From Kurthia senegalensis (GTDB taxonomy: Bacteria > Bacillota > Bacilli > Bacillales_A > Planococcaceae), in NCBI RefSeq assembly GCF_000285595.1, contig NZ_HE611064.1:402215-466214 (forward strand): a DNA stretch of 64,000 nt. The letters run 5' to 3'. This document shows positions 1 to 8,295 of this stretch, in pieces (the first letter of the stretch is position 1; every line of letters starts with the position of its first letter). A model generated the notes under the pieces. The model was not told the DNA's origin, ran no database searches, and worked only from the letters and a program-made list of their open reading frames with translations. The position numbers and the translations under genes were made by a program.

Positions 1-1
1 T

Positions 2-628
2 TCCAAACATTTCTCCCCTCAACCACTTTCATTAAAAGCGTGGACGAATGGTATGTTAGAAGCATGTAGACATACGAAACTATGGTATTTTTATACGCTC
101 GGTTTTTTAGCTCTCGGTATTTTCGTTGCCACGTTTAACTATATCGGATTCCCTTTAATGAATGTATACGAGCTTTCACAAACTGTTGTGGGCTTTATAT
201 TTATTTTTCAATTATTTGGATCCATTGGGTCAATGATTGTAGGGAAATTGTCCGGACGCTACAGTCGTAAGCGAATGCTTATCGTGAGTATTTCCATCGT
301 TACAATTGGTATTTTGTTAACGACTGTTCATTCCCTTTTAACTGTCTTATTCGGTTTATTTATTTTATCATGTGGATTTTTCGCTTGGCACAATCTCGTA
401 AGTGGCTGGGTTAGTATTAGTGCTCAACCAGAAGTGAAAGCTTATGCTTCTTCTCTCTACTTGTTGAGTTACTACGTTGGATCTAGTGTTATCGGAACAA
501 TCGGCGGTCATTTTTATGATAGCTACTTGTGGAACGGTGTGGCGATGCTCTTAATTAGTTGCACAGCCATTAGCTTCGGATGTGTTGCATTATTATCTAC
601 TTATTTACGACATCATACCGCTTCTTAA
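2..628 (+). CDS. MFS transporter, 3' part (starts before window)
   Basis: This is the C-terminal part of a major facilitator superfamily transporter. The frame is open to the left edge, so the gene starts outside the window; the first in-window ATG, at 53, is not a natural start. About six hydrophobic segments can be seen, and the SGRYSRKRM stretch is a cytoplasmic loop of the type found between helices in MFS drug or sugar exporters. The protein ends at 628, followed by the decayed insertion element. The substrate cannot be told from half a protein. It is one of few plus-strand genes here. Confidence 0.75.
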   Translation, partial: SKHFSPQPLSLKAWTNGMLEACRHTKLWYFYTLGFLALGIFVATFNYIGFPLMNVYELSQTVVGFIFIFQLFGSIGSMIVGKLSGRYSRKRMLIVSISIVTIGILLTTVHSLLTVLFGLFILSCGFFAWHNLVSGWVSISAQPEVKAYASSLYLLSYYVGSSVIGTIGGHFYDSYLWNGVAMLLISCTAISFGCVALLSTYLRHHTAS

Positions 629-695
629 TAAAAAAGATAGTCAAAGAACTGACCTCCGAAAGTGAGACAGTGAAAAAGACACTTCTTTTAAGCCG

Positions 696-791
696 AATTT
701 GACGGCAACTCCTAGAATATGGCTGAAGACCTCGCAAGCTCCCTGCGAAGTCTTCAGCTAATGTTTCTTTGCTAGGAGTTGCCGTCAAATT
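696..791. repeat. Long nested inverted repeat inside IS remnant
   Basis: A perfect 20-bp inverted repeat, AATTTGACGGCAACTCCTAG at 696-715 and its complement at 772-791, encloses a second one: GCTGAAGAC at 722-730 with GTCTTCAGC at 750-758, extended by CTCGCA/TGCGA. The whole can fold into a long hairpin or cruciform. It may be a fold-back left by rearrangement in the element or a separate small repeat. Confidence 0.7.
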
Positions 792-795
792 TTTA

Positions 796-839
796 TTAAA
801 CCACCTTTTCCGGTATTTTACTGGAAAAAGGTGGTTTAA
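796..839. repeat. Second inverted repeat hairpin
   Basis: TTAAACCACCTTTTCC at 796-811 pairs with GGAAAAAGGTGGTTTAA at 823-839, with one unpaired A and a loop of about 11 bases. It directly follows the nested hairpin at 696-791 and lies in the same IS remnant. It could act as a bidirectional terminator, but it lacks a long T-run outside the stem. Confidence 0.55.
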
Positions 840-1280
840 ATGTCCTATTATCATAAATTGTATAAGCAATCATTTAATTAAAGCCATCCATAATACGCTG
901 CACGTGCCCCATTGACCGCTTTTAACACATCTTTAAGTGGGGAATTTCCGCATAATGTTTCAATCGCTTGAAAAAGAGTTGGTTGCATCGCTTCTTTTCC
1001 GGAACGATGTAACTCCCCCTTTTTCATACGACTTCTCCCACTGATAAATTTGGCTGTCATTCTTACTTCCACATACGTTCATCATGTCTTTCACTGCCTT
1101 CTGCCAACTTCCTCTTCCTCTTCATCCCTTTCATTTTTGTTTCGTATGAATATACTTGTTTTTTGCCAATCAAAAAACACCTCCAAAGATTTTATCCCCT
1201 TGAAAGTGTCTTTTTCTTTTTATGTTGTCTCAGATTTTTAGCTCAGTTCCTGAAGGAGTCCTCTTTTTTAGAGGGAACCA

Positions 1281-1652
1281 TTAAACAAAATCTGCCTCTT
1301 CTATAGTAAATGGTGCTATTAATTGTTGATTTTCAATTTGTTTAATGAGTCGATAATGTCCATCAGGCAACGAACCGTAATGTGCGCCCCAATGGATGGT
1401 CTCTTTGTTTTGAGAGAAAGGCTCTACATACAACGCCAATAGCGGAACAGCTAGAGGTCCACCTTTAACCCGCTCCCAAGACGTTCCTACTTGTACTTCT
1501 AACTTGTAGTCTAATCCGTATACGAATGGACGGTTCGTATCATTTTGAATCGTAAATACAGCCGAATCGGCACAAACTGTCAATGGATCTACGAAAAATT
1601 GAATCGTCGTATTTTCAGAGAAACCTTCTTCAGTATATTGATAATGCTTCAT
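1281..1652 (-). CDS. Small Ig-like (Big_14-type) domain protein
   Basis: A 123-residue protein with no signal peptide or membrane segment. The pattern of a paired beta-sandwich is visible: VFTIQNDTNRPFVYGLDYKLEVQ, then a tryptophan-containing strand, then LPDGHYRLIKQI near the C-terminus. I recall this arrangement from the bacterial Ig-like domain family often labelled Big_14 in Bacillales, usually on secreted or lipoproteins; here it stands alone, apparently cytoplasmic. The function is unknown. GGAGGTGCTGCTGA upstream of the ATG at 1652 is a good ribosome site. It sits between the IS remnant and glnA. Confidence 0.6.
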   Translation of the reverse strand: MKHYQYTEEGFSENTTIQFFVDPLTVCADSAVFTIQNDTNRPFVYGLDYKLEVQVGTSWERVKGGPLAVPLLALYVEPFSQNKETIHWGAHYGSLPDGHYRLIKQIENQQLIAPFTIEEADFV

Positions 1653-1733
1653 TCAGCAGCACCTCCTCCTTATACTAGTTCCTCCATTTCTATTATGTAA
1701 AACATATGTGCATTTTACGCATTAATTAACTAC

Positions 1734-1762
1734 ATAAAAAAACAGCCCTAAATAAGGGCTGC
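1734..1762 (-). terminator. Rho-independent terminator of glnA
   Basis: On the minus strand CAGCCCTTA, a short loop and TAAGGGCTG (1743-1761) are followed by a run of T, just past the glnA stop at 1776. Confidence 0.85.
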
Positions 1763-1775
1763 TCGTTTAATCGGC

Positions 1776-3110
1776 TTAGTACATTTTAAGATATTGTTCG
1801 CGTTCCCATGGGTGAACTTGTGTGCGGAACATGTCAAATTCAATTTCTTTCGCTTCTTTGAAGTTTGCATAAATGTGTGAGCCAAGTGCATCTTGGATTA
1901 CTTTGTCTTCTGCAAGTGCTTGAAGTGCATCGTAAAGGTTAGAAGGTAAGTTTGTAATACCTGCTTCTGCACGTTGTTCTTCATTCATTGTGTAAATGTT
2001 GCGATCTACAGCAGCTGGTGGTGTTAGTTGTTGCTCAATACCGTTTAAACCTGCTTCAAGAATAACAGACATCGCTAAATATGGGTTGGCTGTTGGGTCA
2101 ACAGAGCGTACTTCGATACGAGTTGATAACCCACGTGAAGCTGGTACACGGATTAACGGTGAACGGTTTTGACCAGACCATGCAACGTAACAAGGTGCTT
2201 CGTAACCTGGTACTAAACGTTTGTATGAGTTCACTGTTGGATTCGTAATAGCTGTGAATCCTTTTACGTGTTTTAATACGCCCGCCATGAATTGCATTGC
2301 TGTTTCAGACAATTTCATCTCTGCGTTTTCATCGAAGAAAGCATTTTCTTTACCGTTAAATAGTGATACGTTCATGTGCATACCAGAACCGTTCACACCG
2401 AATAAAGGTTTCGCCATAAATGTGGCGTGTAAACCGTGTTTACGTGCAATTGTTTTTACGACTAATTTAAATGTTTGGATGTTATCACACGCTGTGATAG
2501 CATCTGCATATTTAAAGTCAATTTCATGTTGTCCAGGAGCGACTTCATGGTGTGATGCTTCAATTTCAAAGCCCATTTCTTCTAATTCAAGAACGATATC
2601 ACGACGGCAGTTTTCACCAAGGTCCGTTGGCGCTAAGTCAAAGTAAGCACCGTGGTCATTTAATTCTAATGTTGGTTCGCCTTTTTCGTCTAATTTGAAT
2701 AAGAAGAATTCAGGTTCAGGTCCTAAGTTAAATGCTGAGAAGCCCATTTTTTCCATACGTTTTAAAGAGCGACGTAAGTTGTTACGTGGGTCACCTTCGA
2801 ATGGTGTAAGATCTGCTTTGTATACGTCACAGATGAAACGACATACAGTACCTTTGCCCGTAGTCCAAGGGAATACAATAAATGTATCAAGATCTGGATA
2901 TAAGTACATGTCTGATTCTTCAATACGTACGAAGCCTTCGATTGATGAACCATCAAACATCATTTTGTTGTCTAATGCTTTTTCTAATTGAGATACAGGA
3001 ATTTCAACGTTTTTGATTGTACCTAGAATATCTGTAAATTGTAAACGAATGAATTTGACTTCTTTTTCTTTAACTAATTGACGAATATCATCTTTTGTAT
3101 ATTTCCCCAT
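1776..3110 (-). CDS. glnA: Glutamine synthetase type I-alpha
   Basis: Makes glutamine from glutamate, ammonia and ATP; a cytoplasmic dodecamer. The 444-residue length matches the Bacillus GSI-alpha enzyme. Visible signatures are FDGSSIEGF (near residue 52), GPEPEFFLF in the metal site, [10 protein letters not shown], and [13 protein letters not shown] near the ATP site. Arg62, the residue tied to feedback control in B. subtilis GS, is present. The start is ATG at 3110: AGGAG lies 11 bases upstream, while an in-frame GTG at 3122 is too close to it. It follows glnR by about 48 bp and shares its promoter, so glutamine-bound GS and GlnR probably control its own operon. Confidence 0.97.
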   Translation of the reverse strand: MGKYTKDDIRQLVKEKEVKFIRLQFTDILGTIKNVEIPVSQLEKALDNKMMFDGSSIEGFVRIEESDMYLYPDLDTFIVFPWTTGKGTVCRFICDVYKADLTPFEGDPRNNLRRSLKRMEKMGFSAFNLGPEPEFFLFKLDEKGEPTLELNDHGAYFDLAPTDLGENCRRDIVLELEEMGFEIEASHHEVAPGQHEIDFKYADAITACDNIQTFKLVVKTIARKHGLHATFMAKPLFGVNGSGMHMNVSLFNGKENAFFDENAEMKLSETAMQFMAGVLKHVKGFTAITNPTVNSYKRLVPGYEAPCYVAWSGQNRSPLIRVPASRGLSTRIEVRSVDPTANPYLAMSVILEAGLNGIEQQLTPPAAVDRNIYTMNEEQRAEAGITNLPSNLYDALQALAEDKVIQDALGSHIYANFKEAKEIEFDMFRTQVHPWEREQYLKMY

Positions 3111-3158
3111 GAATGAACACACTCCTAATTTTTTTATGTTTATACTAATCTCTTCTTT

Positions 3159-3544
3159 TTATGGTCTAAAAAATCGAGATAAATCACCTTGTCGTAGTGA
3201 AGTCGTCTGCATGCGCTGTGCTTGCTGCATTTCTTCACGCAGTATGCGACGTAATTCCGCATCTGTAATTTCAGTCTTTTGTTGATTGGATAATACAGGC
3301 TCGTTCTTTAAAGCAAAAACTTTTTTATACCTGCCATGTTGATACCTTGCTCTAGAAGATCTTTCACTTCTAAAAGTGCATCCACATCATTAAGTGAGAA
3401 CATCCGGCGGTTCCCATCTGTTCGGGCAGGTTCAATCAATCCATGCTCCTCGTAATAACGTATTTGGCGTGCTGTTAAATCAGTTAACTGCATAACAATA
3501 CTTATCGGAAGGAGTGGCATAGAGCGTCTGATTTCTCTGCTCAT
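3159..3544 (-). CDS. glnR: GlnR, MerR-family nitrogen repressor (frameshifted as given)
   Basis: GlnR represses glnRA under nitrogen excess. The first 78 residues are a typical MerR winged helix: [34 protein letters not shown] and [20 protein letters not shown]. The frame stops at TAA near 3308, but the next frame continues without a gap to a stop at 3159-3161. That continuation has the family's C-terminal tail, ending in [14 protein letters not shown], which in B. subtilis GlnR is the part sensing feedback-inhibited GS. One A is missing from the run at 3321-3326 (six, where seven are needed). The restored protein has 128 residues. Either the base call is wrong, or the gene is mutated or recoded. 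Confidence 0.88.
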
Positions 3545-3573
3545 CTTCTATCACCTTACCTTTCACAACTATT

Positions 3574-3602
3574 ATAATACTCTGTGTTAGTTTTTATGTC
3601 AA
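3574..3602 (-). promoter_or_regulatory. Sigma-A promoter of glnRA
   Basis: On the minus strand the -35 box is TTGACA (3597-3602), the spacer is 17 bp and the -10 box is TATTAT (3574-3579), about 30 bp before the glnR start. The -35 lies inside a GlnR box. Confidence 0.8.
3585..3601 (-). promoter_or_regulatory. GlnR/TnrA box 2, overlapping the -35
   Basis: TGACA-N7-TAACA on the minus strand, one mismatch from TGTNA-N7-TNACA. It overlaps the -35 box, so bound GlnR would block RNA polymerase. The B. subtilis glnRA promoter has the same arrangement. Confidence 0.75.
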
Positions 3603-3607
3603 CAATA

Positions 3608-3624
3608 TGTTAGGAAAAGTAACA
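3608..3624. promoter_or_regulatory. GlnR/TnrA box 1, perfect consensus
   Basis: TGTTA-N7-TAACA, a perfect match to the TGTNA-N7-TNACA operator, lies just upstream of box 2 and the -35 box. The pair predicts cooperative autorepression by GlnR. Confidence 0.85.
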
Positions 3625-3758
3625 TATTAATTTTCGAATAATTCCATCTAATTTGTATATTATTAAAAACGCTAGTATATTAACATTTTACATCGAAATG
3701 AATTTAATAAAAAAGAAGCACATCTTCTAATAGAAGTGTACTTCTCTATGTCATGTCT

Positions 3759-5006
3759 TTAATCCATTTGTTGAACGGCGCTTAAAATAGCTGTTTTTAC
3801 GTGTTCGTACGTTAAGCCGCCTTGCATATATACCGTGTACGGTGGACGAATCGGACCGTCTGCAGAAAACTCCATACTCGCACCTTGTACGAATGTACCC
3901 GCTGCCATAATGACTTCATCTTGATAACCCGGAAGAAGTGAAGGCTCTGGTGCAAATTGCGCGTTTACAGGTGAGTTTTGTTGTACTGCTTGGCAAAAAG
4001 CAATCATTTGCTCTGGTGATTTAAATGACACCGATTGAATTAAATCCGTACGTTTCGCATCATAACTTGGTTCAGGAACCATTCCTTTATGCTCTAAAAT
4101 AGCTGAAGCGAAAATCGCACCTTTTAATGCTTGAGATACCATATGAGGAGATAAGAAAAACCCTTGATACATATCCGTTAATGTGTTTAATGATGGGCCC
4201 GCTTCTGCTCCGATTCCCGGTGTTGTCATACGATAAGCACATTTTTCAACGAGATCGGCACGTCCTGCAATGTAGCCACCTACTTTTGCTAAACCGCCAC
4301 CTGGGTTTTTAATTAATGAACCGGCGATTAAATCTGCACCTAATTCAGTGGGCTCTACACGGTCTACAAATTCACCGTAGCAGTTATCAACGAAGATGAT
4401 AACATCTTCTTTCATCGCACGTACTTTTTGAATCATTTCTTCGACTTTATCAATCGTGAAAGATGGACGTGTTGCATATCCTTTAGAACGTTGAATCGCA
4501 ACCACTTTTGTTTTTTCACTAATTGCTCGTTCAACAGCATCAAAATCAACATCACGATTATTTACTAAATCAATATGTTGATAATCAATTCCCCAGTCTT
4601 TTAAAGAACCCGTATCTTTGTCGCCACCATCTACGATTGATTGCAACGTATCATACGGTTGCCCTGTAATGTACATCAATTCGTCTCCGGGACGTAAAAC
4701 ACCAAATAAAGATAATGTAATCGCATGTGTACCCGAAATAATTTGTGGACGAACAATTGCTGCTTCTGCGCCGAAAACTTCTGCATAAACACGTTCTAAA
4801 TTGTCGCGACCTTCATCATCGTAGCCGTAACCTGTCGTGCCATTAAAATGATTTTCACTTACGTGATTGTTGCGGAATGCCGCTAATACTTTTTGTTGGT
4901 TATAGAAAGCCATTTCTTCCACTCGGTCGAATTGGGGTCTAATTTTTTCTTCAATTTGTTTTCCTAAAGCACGTGTCGCTTCAGTTAACGTTGATTGGAA
5001 TGCCAT
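3759..5006 (-). CDS. ynbB: YnbB-like PLP-dependent aluminium-resistance family protein
   Basis: A fold-type I PLP enzyme of the 'aluminium resistance' family, related to methionine gamma-lyase and cystathionine beta-lyase; 415 residues, near the usual length. The PLP lysine is probably in SLIKNPGGGLAKVGGY (about residue 232). VDNCYGEF, earlier in the chain, is the loop carrying the cofactor-binding aspartate, and RPQIISGTHA is the phosphate-binding region. The true substrate of the family is unsettled. B. subtilis has the same gene next to glnR-glnA, which supports the identity. The start has GAAGGAG upstream and its own promoter. Confidence 0.88.
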   Translation of the reverse strand: MAFQSTLTEATRALGKQIEEKIRPQFDRVEEMAFYNQQKVLAAFRNNHVSENHFNGTTGYGYDDEGRDNLERVYAEVFGAEAAIVRPQIISGTHAITLSLFGVLRPGDELMYITGQPYDTLQSIVDGGDKDTGSLKDWGIDYQHIDLVNNRDVDFDAVERAISEKTKVVAIQRSKGYATRPSFTIDKVEEMIQKVRAMKEDVIIFVDNCYGEFVDRVEPTELGADLIAGSLIKNPGGGLAKVGGYIAGRADLVEKCAYRMTTPGIGAEAGPSLNTLTDMYQGFFLSPHMVSQALKGAIFASAILEHKGMVPEPSYDAKRTDLIQSVSFKSPEQMIAFCQAVQQNSPVNAQFAPEPSLLPGYQDEVIMAAGTFVQGASMEFSADGPIRPPYTVYMQGGLTYEHVKTAILSAVQQMD

Positions 5007-5038
5007 TATGCATCACTCCTTCTACTTGTTTCATTTTA

Positions 5039-5066
5039 ATCTTATCAGTAAATACGTCGTAGTCAA
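5039..5066 (-). promoter_or_regulatory. Probable sigma-A promoter of ynbB
   Basis: On the minus strand TTGACT (5061-5066), a 16-bp spacer and TAAGAT (5039-5044) preceded by TGA (extended -10) lie about 33 bp upstream of the ynbB start. Confidence 0.6.
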
Positions 5067-5139
5067 ATATAGTTCGTGCAAAAGCGATGTAGATTTGTTA
5101 CAATTTCATTCGATTCTATTTATGAAGGAGGTTTTCGTC

Positions 5140-5754
5140 ATGGCTTGGGAAGTATTAAGTATATTAGGAACGATTGCCTTCGCTATTTCGGGAGCAATCA
5201 TCGCAATGGAAGAAGAATATGATATTTTCGGCGTTTACTTATTAGGCGTCGTCACAGCATTTGGTGGAGGAGCGATTCGAAATTTATTAATCGGCGTCCC
5301 CGTCTCTGCTTTATGGGAACAAGAAATGTTTTTCCAAATTGCACTCGTCGCCATTACGGTCACGTTTATTTTTCCGAACCGCCTTTTAAAACATTGGCCT
5401 TTATGGGGGAATTTTTTCGATGCGATTGGCTTAGCCGCCTTTGCTATTCAAGGTGCATTATTCGCCGTGAAATTACACCTGCCGATTAGTGCCGCAATCG
5501 TTGCAGCTGTCTTAACAGGTGCAGGTGGCGGGATCGTACGAGATTTACTCGCCAGTCGAAAACCACTCGTACTGCGCGACGAAGTATATGCCGTCTGGGC
5601 GATTTTCATCGGATTGATCGTTGGTTTCAAACTCGTCACAAGTGATATGGGTTTATACGTTTTATTCATCGTCATCACTTTGTTACGCGTTCTCTCTTAT
5701 ACGAGAGGCTGGCGTCTACCATTTAAATCGATTCGGTCTAAACCGTTAAAATAA
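5140..5754 (+). CDS. TRIC/UPF0126 family membrane channel (YicG-like)
   Basis: A 204-residue integral membrane protein built of two similar halves of three helices, each with a glycine-rich motif: GGGAIRNLLIG in the first and GAGGGIVRDLLA in the second. This duplicated layout defines the UPF0126 family, structural relatives of animal TRIC cation channels. Some bacterial members have been linked to glycine uptake, so the cargo is uncertain. The start is ATG at 5140 because GAAGGAGG lies 8 bases ahead; the frame is open further upstream without a better start. It is divergent from ynbB and convergent with the rhodanese gene. Confidence 0.8.
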   Translation: MAWEVLSILGTIAFAISGAIIAMEEEYDIFGVYLLGVVTAFGGGAIRNLLIGVPVSALWEQEMFFQIALVAITVTFIFPNRLLKHWPLWGNFFDAIGLAAFAIQGALFAVKLHLPISAAIVAAVLTGAGGGIVRDLLASRKPLVLRDEVYAVWAIFIGLIVGFKLVTSDMGLYVLFIVITLLRVLSYTRGWRLPFKSIRSKPLK

Positions 5755-5756
5755 AT

Positions 5757-5793
5757 AAAAAAGGAAGCGATGAAAATCATCGCTTCCTTTTTT
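5757..5793. terminator. Bidirectional terminator
   Basis: AAAAAAGGAAGCGATGA and its complement TCATCGCTTCCTTTTTT flank a short loop, with A and T tracts on both sides, between two convergent genes. It can serve both strands. Confidence 0.9.
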
Positions 5794-5807
5794 ATCGCAT
5801 CATAGAA

Positions 5808-6107
5808 TTAAAATTCTAATTCGCCTTCCCAAGCGCTCATACCGCCTTCTAAATTCGTCACATCGTATCCTTCTGATTCTAAATACGTACATGCTTGATA
5901 ACTACGTCCACCTGCATGGCATACGAAAATATACGCTGTATCTTTTGATAATTCGCCTTTACGTTCTTCTAATTGACCGAGTGGAATGTGGATAGCACCT
6001 GGAATAATACCATTCGCTACTTCCGCATCTTCACGAACGTCAACTATGTTTAATTGTTCGTTCGCATCAAATTTTTCTAATACTTCTTCAGCTGTCATTG
6101 TTTTCAT
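5808..6107 (-). CDS. Rhodanese-like domain protein
   Basis: A single-domain rhodanese of 99 residues. IVDVREDAEVANGIIPGAIHIPL is the N-terminal CH2A motif region and CHAGGRS is the active-site loop with the persulfide-forming cysteine (about residue 64). Such proteins move sulfane sulfur in the cytoplasm; the acceptor cannot be read from sequence. AGGAGGAATTAAT before the ATG is a strong ribosome site. The start could also be the second Met (MTAEEV). It lies between hfq and the TRIC-like gene, with terminators on both sides, so it is probably transcribed alone. Confidence 0.9.
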   Translation of the reverse strand: MKTMTAEEVLEKFDANEQLNIVDVREDAEVANGIIPGAIHIPLGQLEERKGELSKDTAYIFVCHAGGRSYQACTYLESEGYDVTNLEGGMSAWEGELEF

Positions 6108-6145
6108 TATTAATTCCTCCTACATTTCGTTCTCTACTACTATAC

Positions 6146-6185
6146 AAAAAAGAGCCGCAATCCCGCAAGATTGTGGCTCTTTTTT
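6146..6185. terminator. Terminator of hfq
   Basis: AAAAAAGAGCCGCAATC at 6146-6162 pairs (with G-U) with GATTGTGGCTCTTTTTT at 6169-6185. On the minus strand the stem begins within the last codons of hfq and ends in a T-run. Confidence 0.85.
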
Positions 6186-6405
6186 ATTCTTCTCCTAATG
6201 CAACTGATTTTGTAGGAGCAAATGTAGAAATCGCATGTTTATAAATTAAGTGTTGTTTACCATCTGCTTCTAGCAGGACTGTAAAATTATCGTAGGAACG
6301 AATTGTCCCTTTTAGTTGGAAGCCATTTAATAAAAAAACGGTTACGAACACGCCATTTTTGCGTAATTGATTTAAATACGTATCTTGTAAATTCGCTTGT
6401 TTCAC
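6184..6405 (-). CDS. hfq: RNA chaperone Hfq
   Basis: A 73-residue Sm-like protein that forms hexameric rings and binds small RNAs and mRNAs. The Sm1 motif ([23 protein letters not shown]) and the Sm2 stretch [12 protein letters not shown] with the family's YKHAIST box are both intact. It starts with GTG at 6405 after GGGGGATTTACA. As usual in Bacillales it lies directly downstream of miaA. Confidence 0.96.
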   Translation of the reverse strand: MKQANLQDTYLNQLRKNGVFVTVFLLNGFQLKGTIRSYDNFTVLLEADGKQHLIYKHAISTFAPTKSVALGEE

Positions 6406-6455
6406 TGTAAATCCCCCTACTGCTCAAATTTGTCTCTGCTATACGTATACCCTAT

Positions 6456-7367
6456 TTATTGGAAAATATCCTCATAAATTTTTTCTTTCGGTAAAAAAGC
6501 GTCAAACCATGTGACGTCCATTTTATTTCGGAAATATGTCAGCTGTCTTTTAGCATAACGACGTGAATTTTGTTTCAATTTTTCAATCGCAACGTCATAA
6601 TCCATTTTCCCATCAAAGTAATCGTACAATTCTTTATAACCGATTGCTTTAATTGCTTGTGTATCTCGAATACCACGGTCATACAATGCGCGTACTTCTT
6701 TTTCTAAACCTTTTTCCATCATGATGTCTACACGTGAGTTAATACGTTCATACAAAAGGTCTCGGTCCATATTTAAGCCGATAATTTTATGATTGTATAG
6801 CGCTTTTTGACCTTGATGCTGTGCATCATCTGATTTTTTCGATTCCGAATGCTCTGCCATTTCAAGCGCACGTATAACGCGGCGCGTATTATTTGGATGA
6901 ATCGTCGCCGCCGTTTCAGCGTCAACAGCACGCAAACGTTCATGCATCGCTTCAGGACCTTGTTGTGCCAATAAATCATAATATTTTTGACGCACTGTTT
7001 CATCAATTTTTTCTTCGGTAAAGCGGAAATCGAATAATACAGCTTGTACGTATAAACCCGTACCCCCGACGATAATCGGTAATTTTCCTCTACTCTGAAT
7101 CTCAGCCATCTTTTCACGAACAGCTTTTTGATAATCTGCTACAGAAAAAGTGTCTGTCGGCTCTAAAATATCTAATAAATGATGCGGAACACCGTCCATC
7201 TCTTCTTCAGTAATTTTAGCCGTTCCAATATTTAAATCTTTATAAACTTGCATCGAATCGCCGTTAATAATTTCACCGTCGTATTTTTTTGCAAGTTCGA
7301 TGCTTAATGCAGTTTTCCCGACAGCTGTCGGTCCTACAATAGCAATCACATCGTAATTTTTCGTCAT
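6456..7367 (-). CDS. miaA: tRNA dimethylallyltransferase MiaA
   Basis: Adds a dimethylallyl group to N6 of A37 in tRNAs reading codons that start with U. The 303-residue protein opens with the P-loop [11 protein letters not shown], followed by [13 protein letters not shown] and later GGTGLYVQA, all family hallmarks. [15 protein letters not shown] near the C-terminus is the tRNA-binding end. Its product is the substrate for MiaB, encoded at 16580-18100 in this window. The start lies one base past the hydrolase stop, so the two are cotranscribed. Confidence 0.96.
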   Translation of the reverse strand: MTKNYDVIAIVGPTAVGKTALSIELAKKYDGEIINGDSMQVYKDLNIGTAKITEEEMDGVPHHLLDILEPTDTFSVADYQKAVREKMAEIQSRGKLPIIVGGTGLYVQAVLFDFRFTEEKIDETVRQKYYDLLAQQGPEAMHERLRAVDAETAATIHPNNTRRVIRALEMAEHSESKKSDDAQHQGQKALYNHKIIGLNMDRDLLYERINSRVDIMMEKGLEKEVRALYDRGIRDTQAIKAIGYKELYDYFDGKMDYDVAIEKLKQNSRRYAKRQLTYFRNKMDVTWFDAFLPKEKIYEDIFQ

Positions 7368-7368
7368 A

Positions 7369-8295
7369 TTATTCTTTCTCCAACCATTTCTGTATTACCG
7401 TAAAAACAGTATTTTTCTCTTTTTCATTAAAGATTTCATGACGCAATCGTTCACATAAATAAACCGACACGTTTTGTATGCCTGCTTTGCGTAATTGATC
7501 CGCGACAGAAAAGACCCCTTTCCCGTAATCTCCAATCGGGTCTTCTTGACCACTAATAAACAATACGGGTAAATCTTTACGAATTTTTTTAACTTCTGTA
7601 TTCGAAGTAATCTTTTTTAATCCACCCGTTAAATCTGCATAAAACTGATTCGTCGATGTGTAATTGCAAAATGGATCGTTTAAATAACGCTGCACATTTT
7701 CTCTGTCTGCTGACAACCAATCTTTCGTCGTTTTACTTTTCGGGTTTTTAATATTATTCATCACATCTGAAAGTTTCGTAATAAAATTTGCTGGCATTCG
7801 AGGTCCGAACACTTGAGAAGCAATTGAGGACACGATATGTCCAACAAAATGAACAGGTGTATAAACGAGTGTACCGACAAAAACCGCTTTCTCTATTTTT
7901 TCACTATGCAACTCTGAAACACGGCGTGCAACGAGCGACCCCATACTATGACCGAGTAAAATCGGGCGAGGTAAAGCATATTTCTCGCGAACAATAGCCA
8001 TTACATGTGCAGCATCTTGCGCCGCATGTTCAAATCCTGCTTCATCGCCGTAATGACCAAGAGGTGAATCGTTTAATAGAGCCGTTTCCCCGTGTCCTCT
8101 ATGGTCTTGCGTCACGACCACGTATCCTGCTCGCGTAAAAAACGTTGCCATCTCTTCATAGCGTCCACGGTATTCAGACATCCCGTGAAGGACGTGAATA
8201 TACCCTTTTATAGGCTTTTCACATTCTTCGGCATAATAGGTCGTCGCTATTTGGTAGCCATCTGGCATCGTAAAAATTTCGTCCTGCTTAATCAT
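7369..8295 (-). CDS. Alpha/beta hydrolase (monoacylglycerol lipase-like)
   Basis: A 308-residue serine hydrolase. The nucleophile elbow is GHSMGS, the oxyanion region [13 protein letters not shown], the acid probably the Asp in GQEDPIGD, and the catalytic His in RLRHEIFNE. The DHRGHGET motif after the second strand is typical of monoacylglycerol lipase/lysophospholipase relatives. I chose ATG at 8295, which overlaps the glpD stop by a few bases and suggests translational coupling; ATGs at 8304 and further upstream are possible. Lying between glpD and miaA, it could feed glycerol to GlpD, but that is only a suggestion. Confidence 0.8.
   Translation of the reverse strand: MIKQDEIFTMPDGYQIATTYYAEECEKPIKGYIHVLHGMSEYRGRYEEMATFFTRAGYVVVTQDHRGHGETALLNDSPLGHYGDEAGFEHAAQDAAHVMAIVREKYALPRPILLGHSMGSLVARRVSELHSEKIEKAVFVGTLVYTPVHFVGHIVSSIASQVFGPRMPANFITKLSDVMNNIKNPKSKTTKDWLSADRENVQRYLNDPFCNYTSTNQFYADLTGGLKKITSNTEVKKIRKDLPVLFISGQEDPIGDYGKGVFSVADQLRKAGIQNVSVYLCERLRHEIFNEKEKNTVFTVIQKWLEKE

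Larger units (their letters stand above)
663..1232 (-). mobile_element. Decayed IS3-type insertion element remnant
   Basis: The ends carry imperfect inverted repeats: TGAGACAGTGAAAAAGACAC from 663, and on the other strand TGAGACA followed by AAAAAGACACTT, ending at 1232. Between them, minus-strand reading gives broken pieces resembling an IS3/IS150-group transposase. QIYQWEKSYEKGG (about 1050-1010) looks like the helix-turn-helix of OrfA, and FQAIETLCGNSPLKDVLKAV followed by AYYGWL (about 970-880) looks like the start of OrfB. The catalytic DDE domain is absent, so the element is internally deleted and not mobile by itself. The family assignment rests on remembered motifs. Confidence 0.6.

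Noticed and set aside
597-869. Possible 90-residue minus-strand gene
   Set aside because: It overlaps the MFS gene end and two hairpins in the IS remnant; no ribosome site or family resemblance.
7788-7997. Open frames opposite the hydrolase and glpD
   Set aside because: Shadows of minus-strand genes with intact catalytic motifs.
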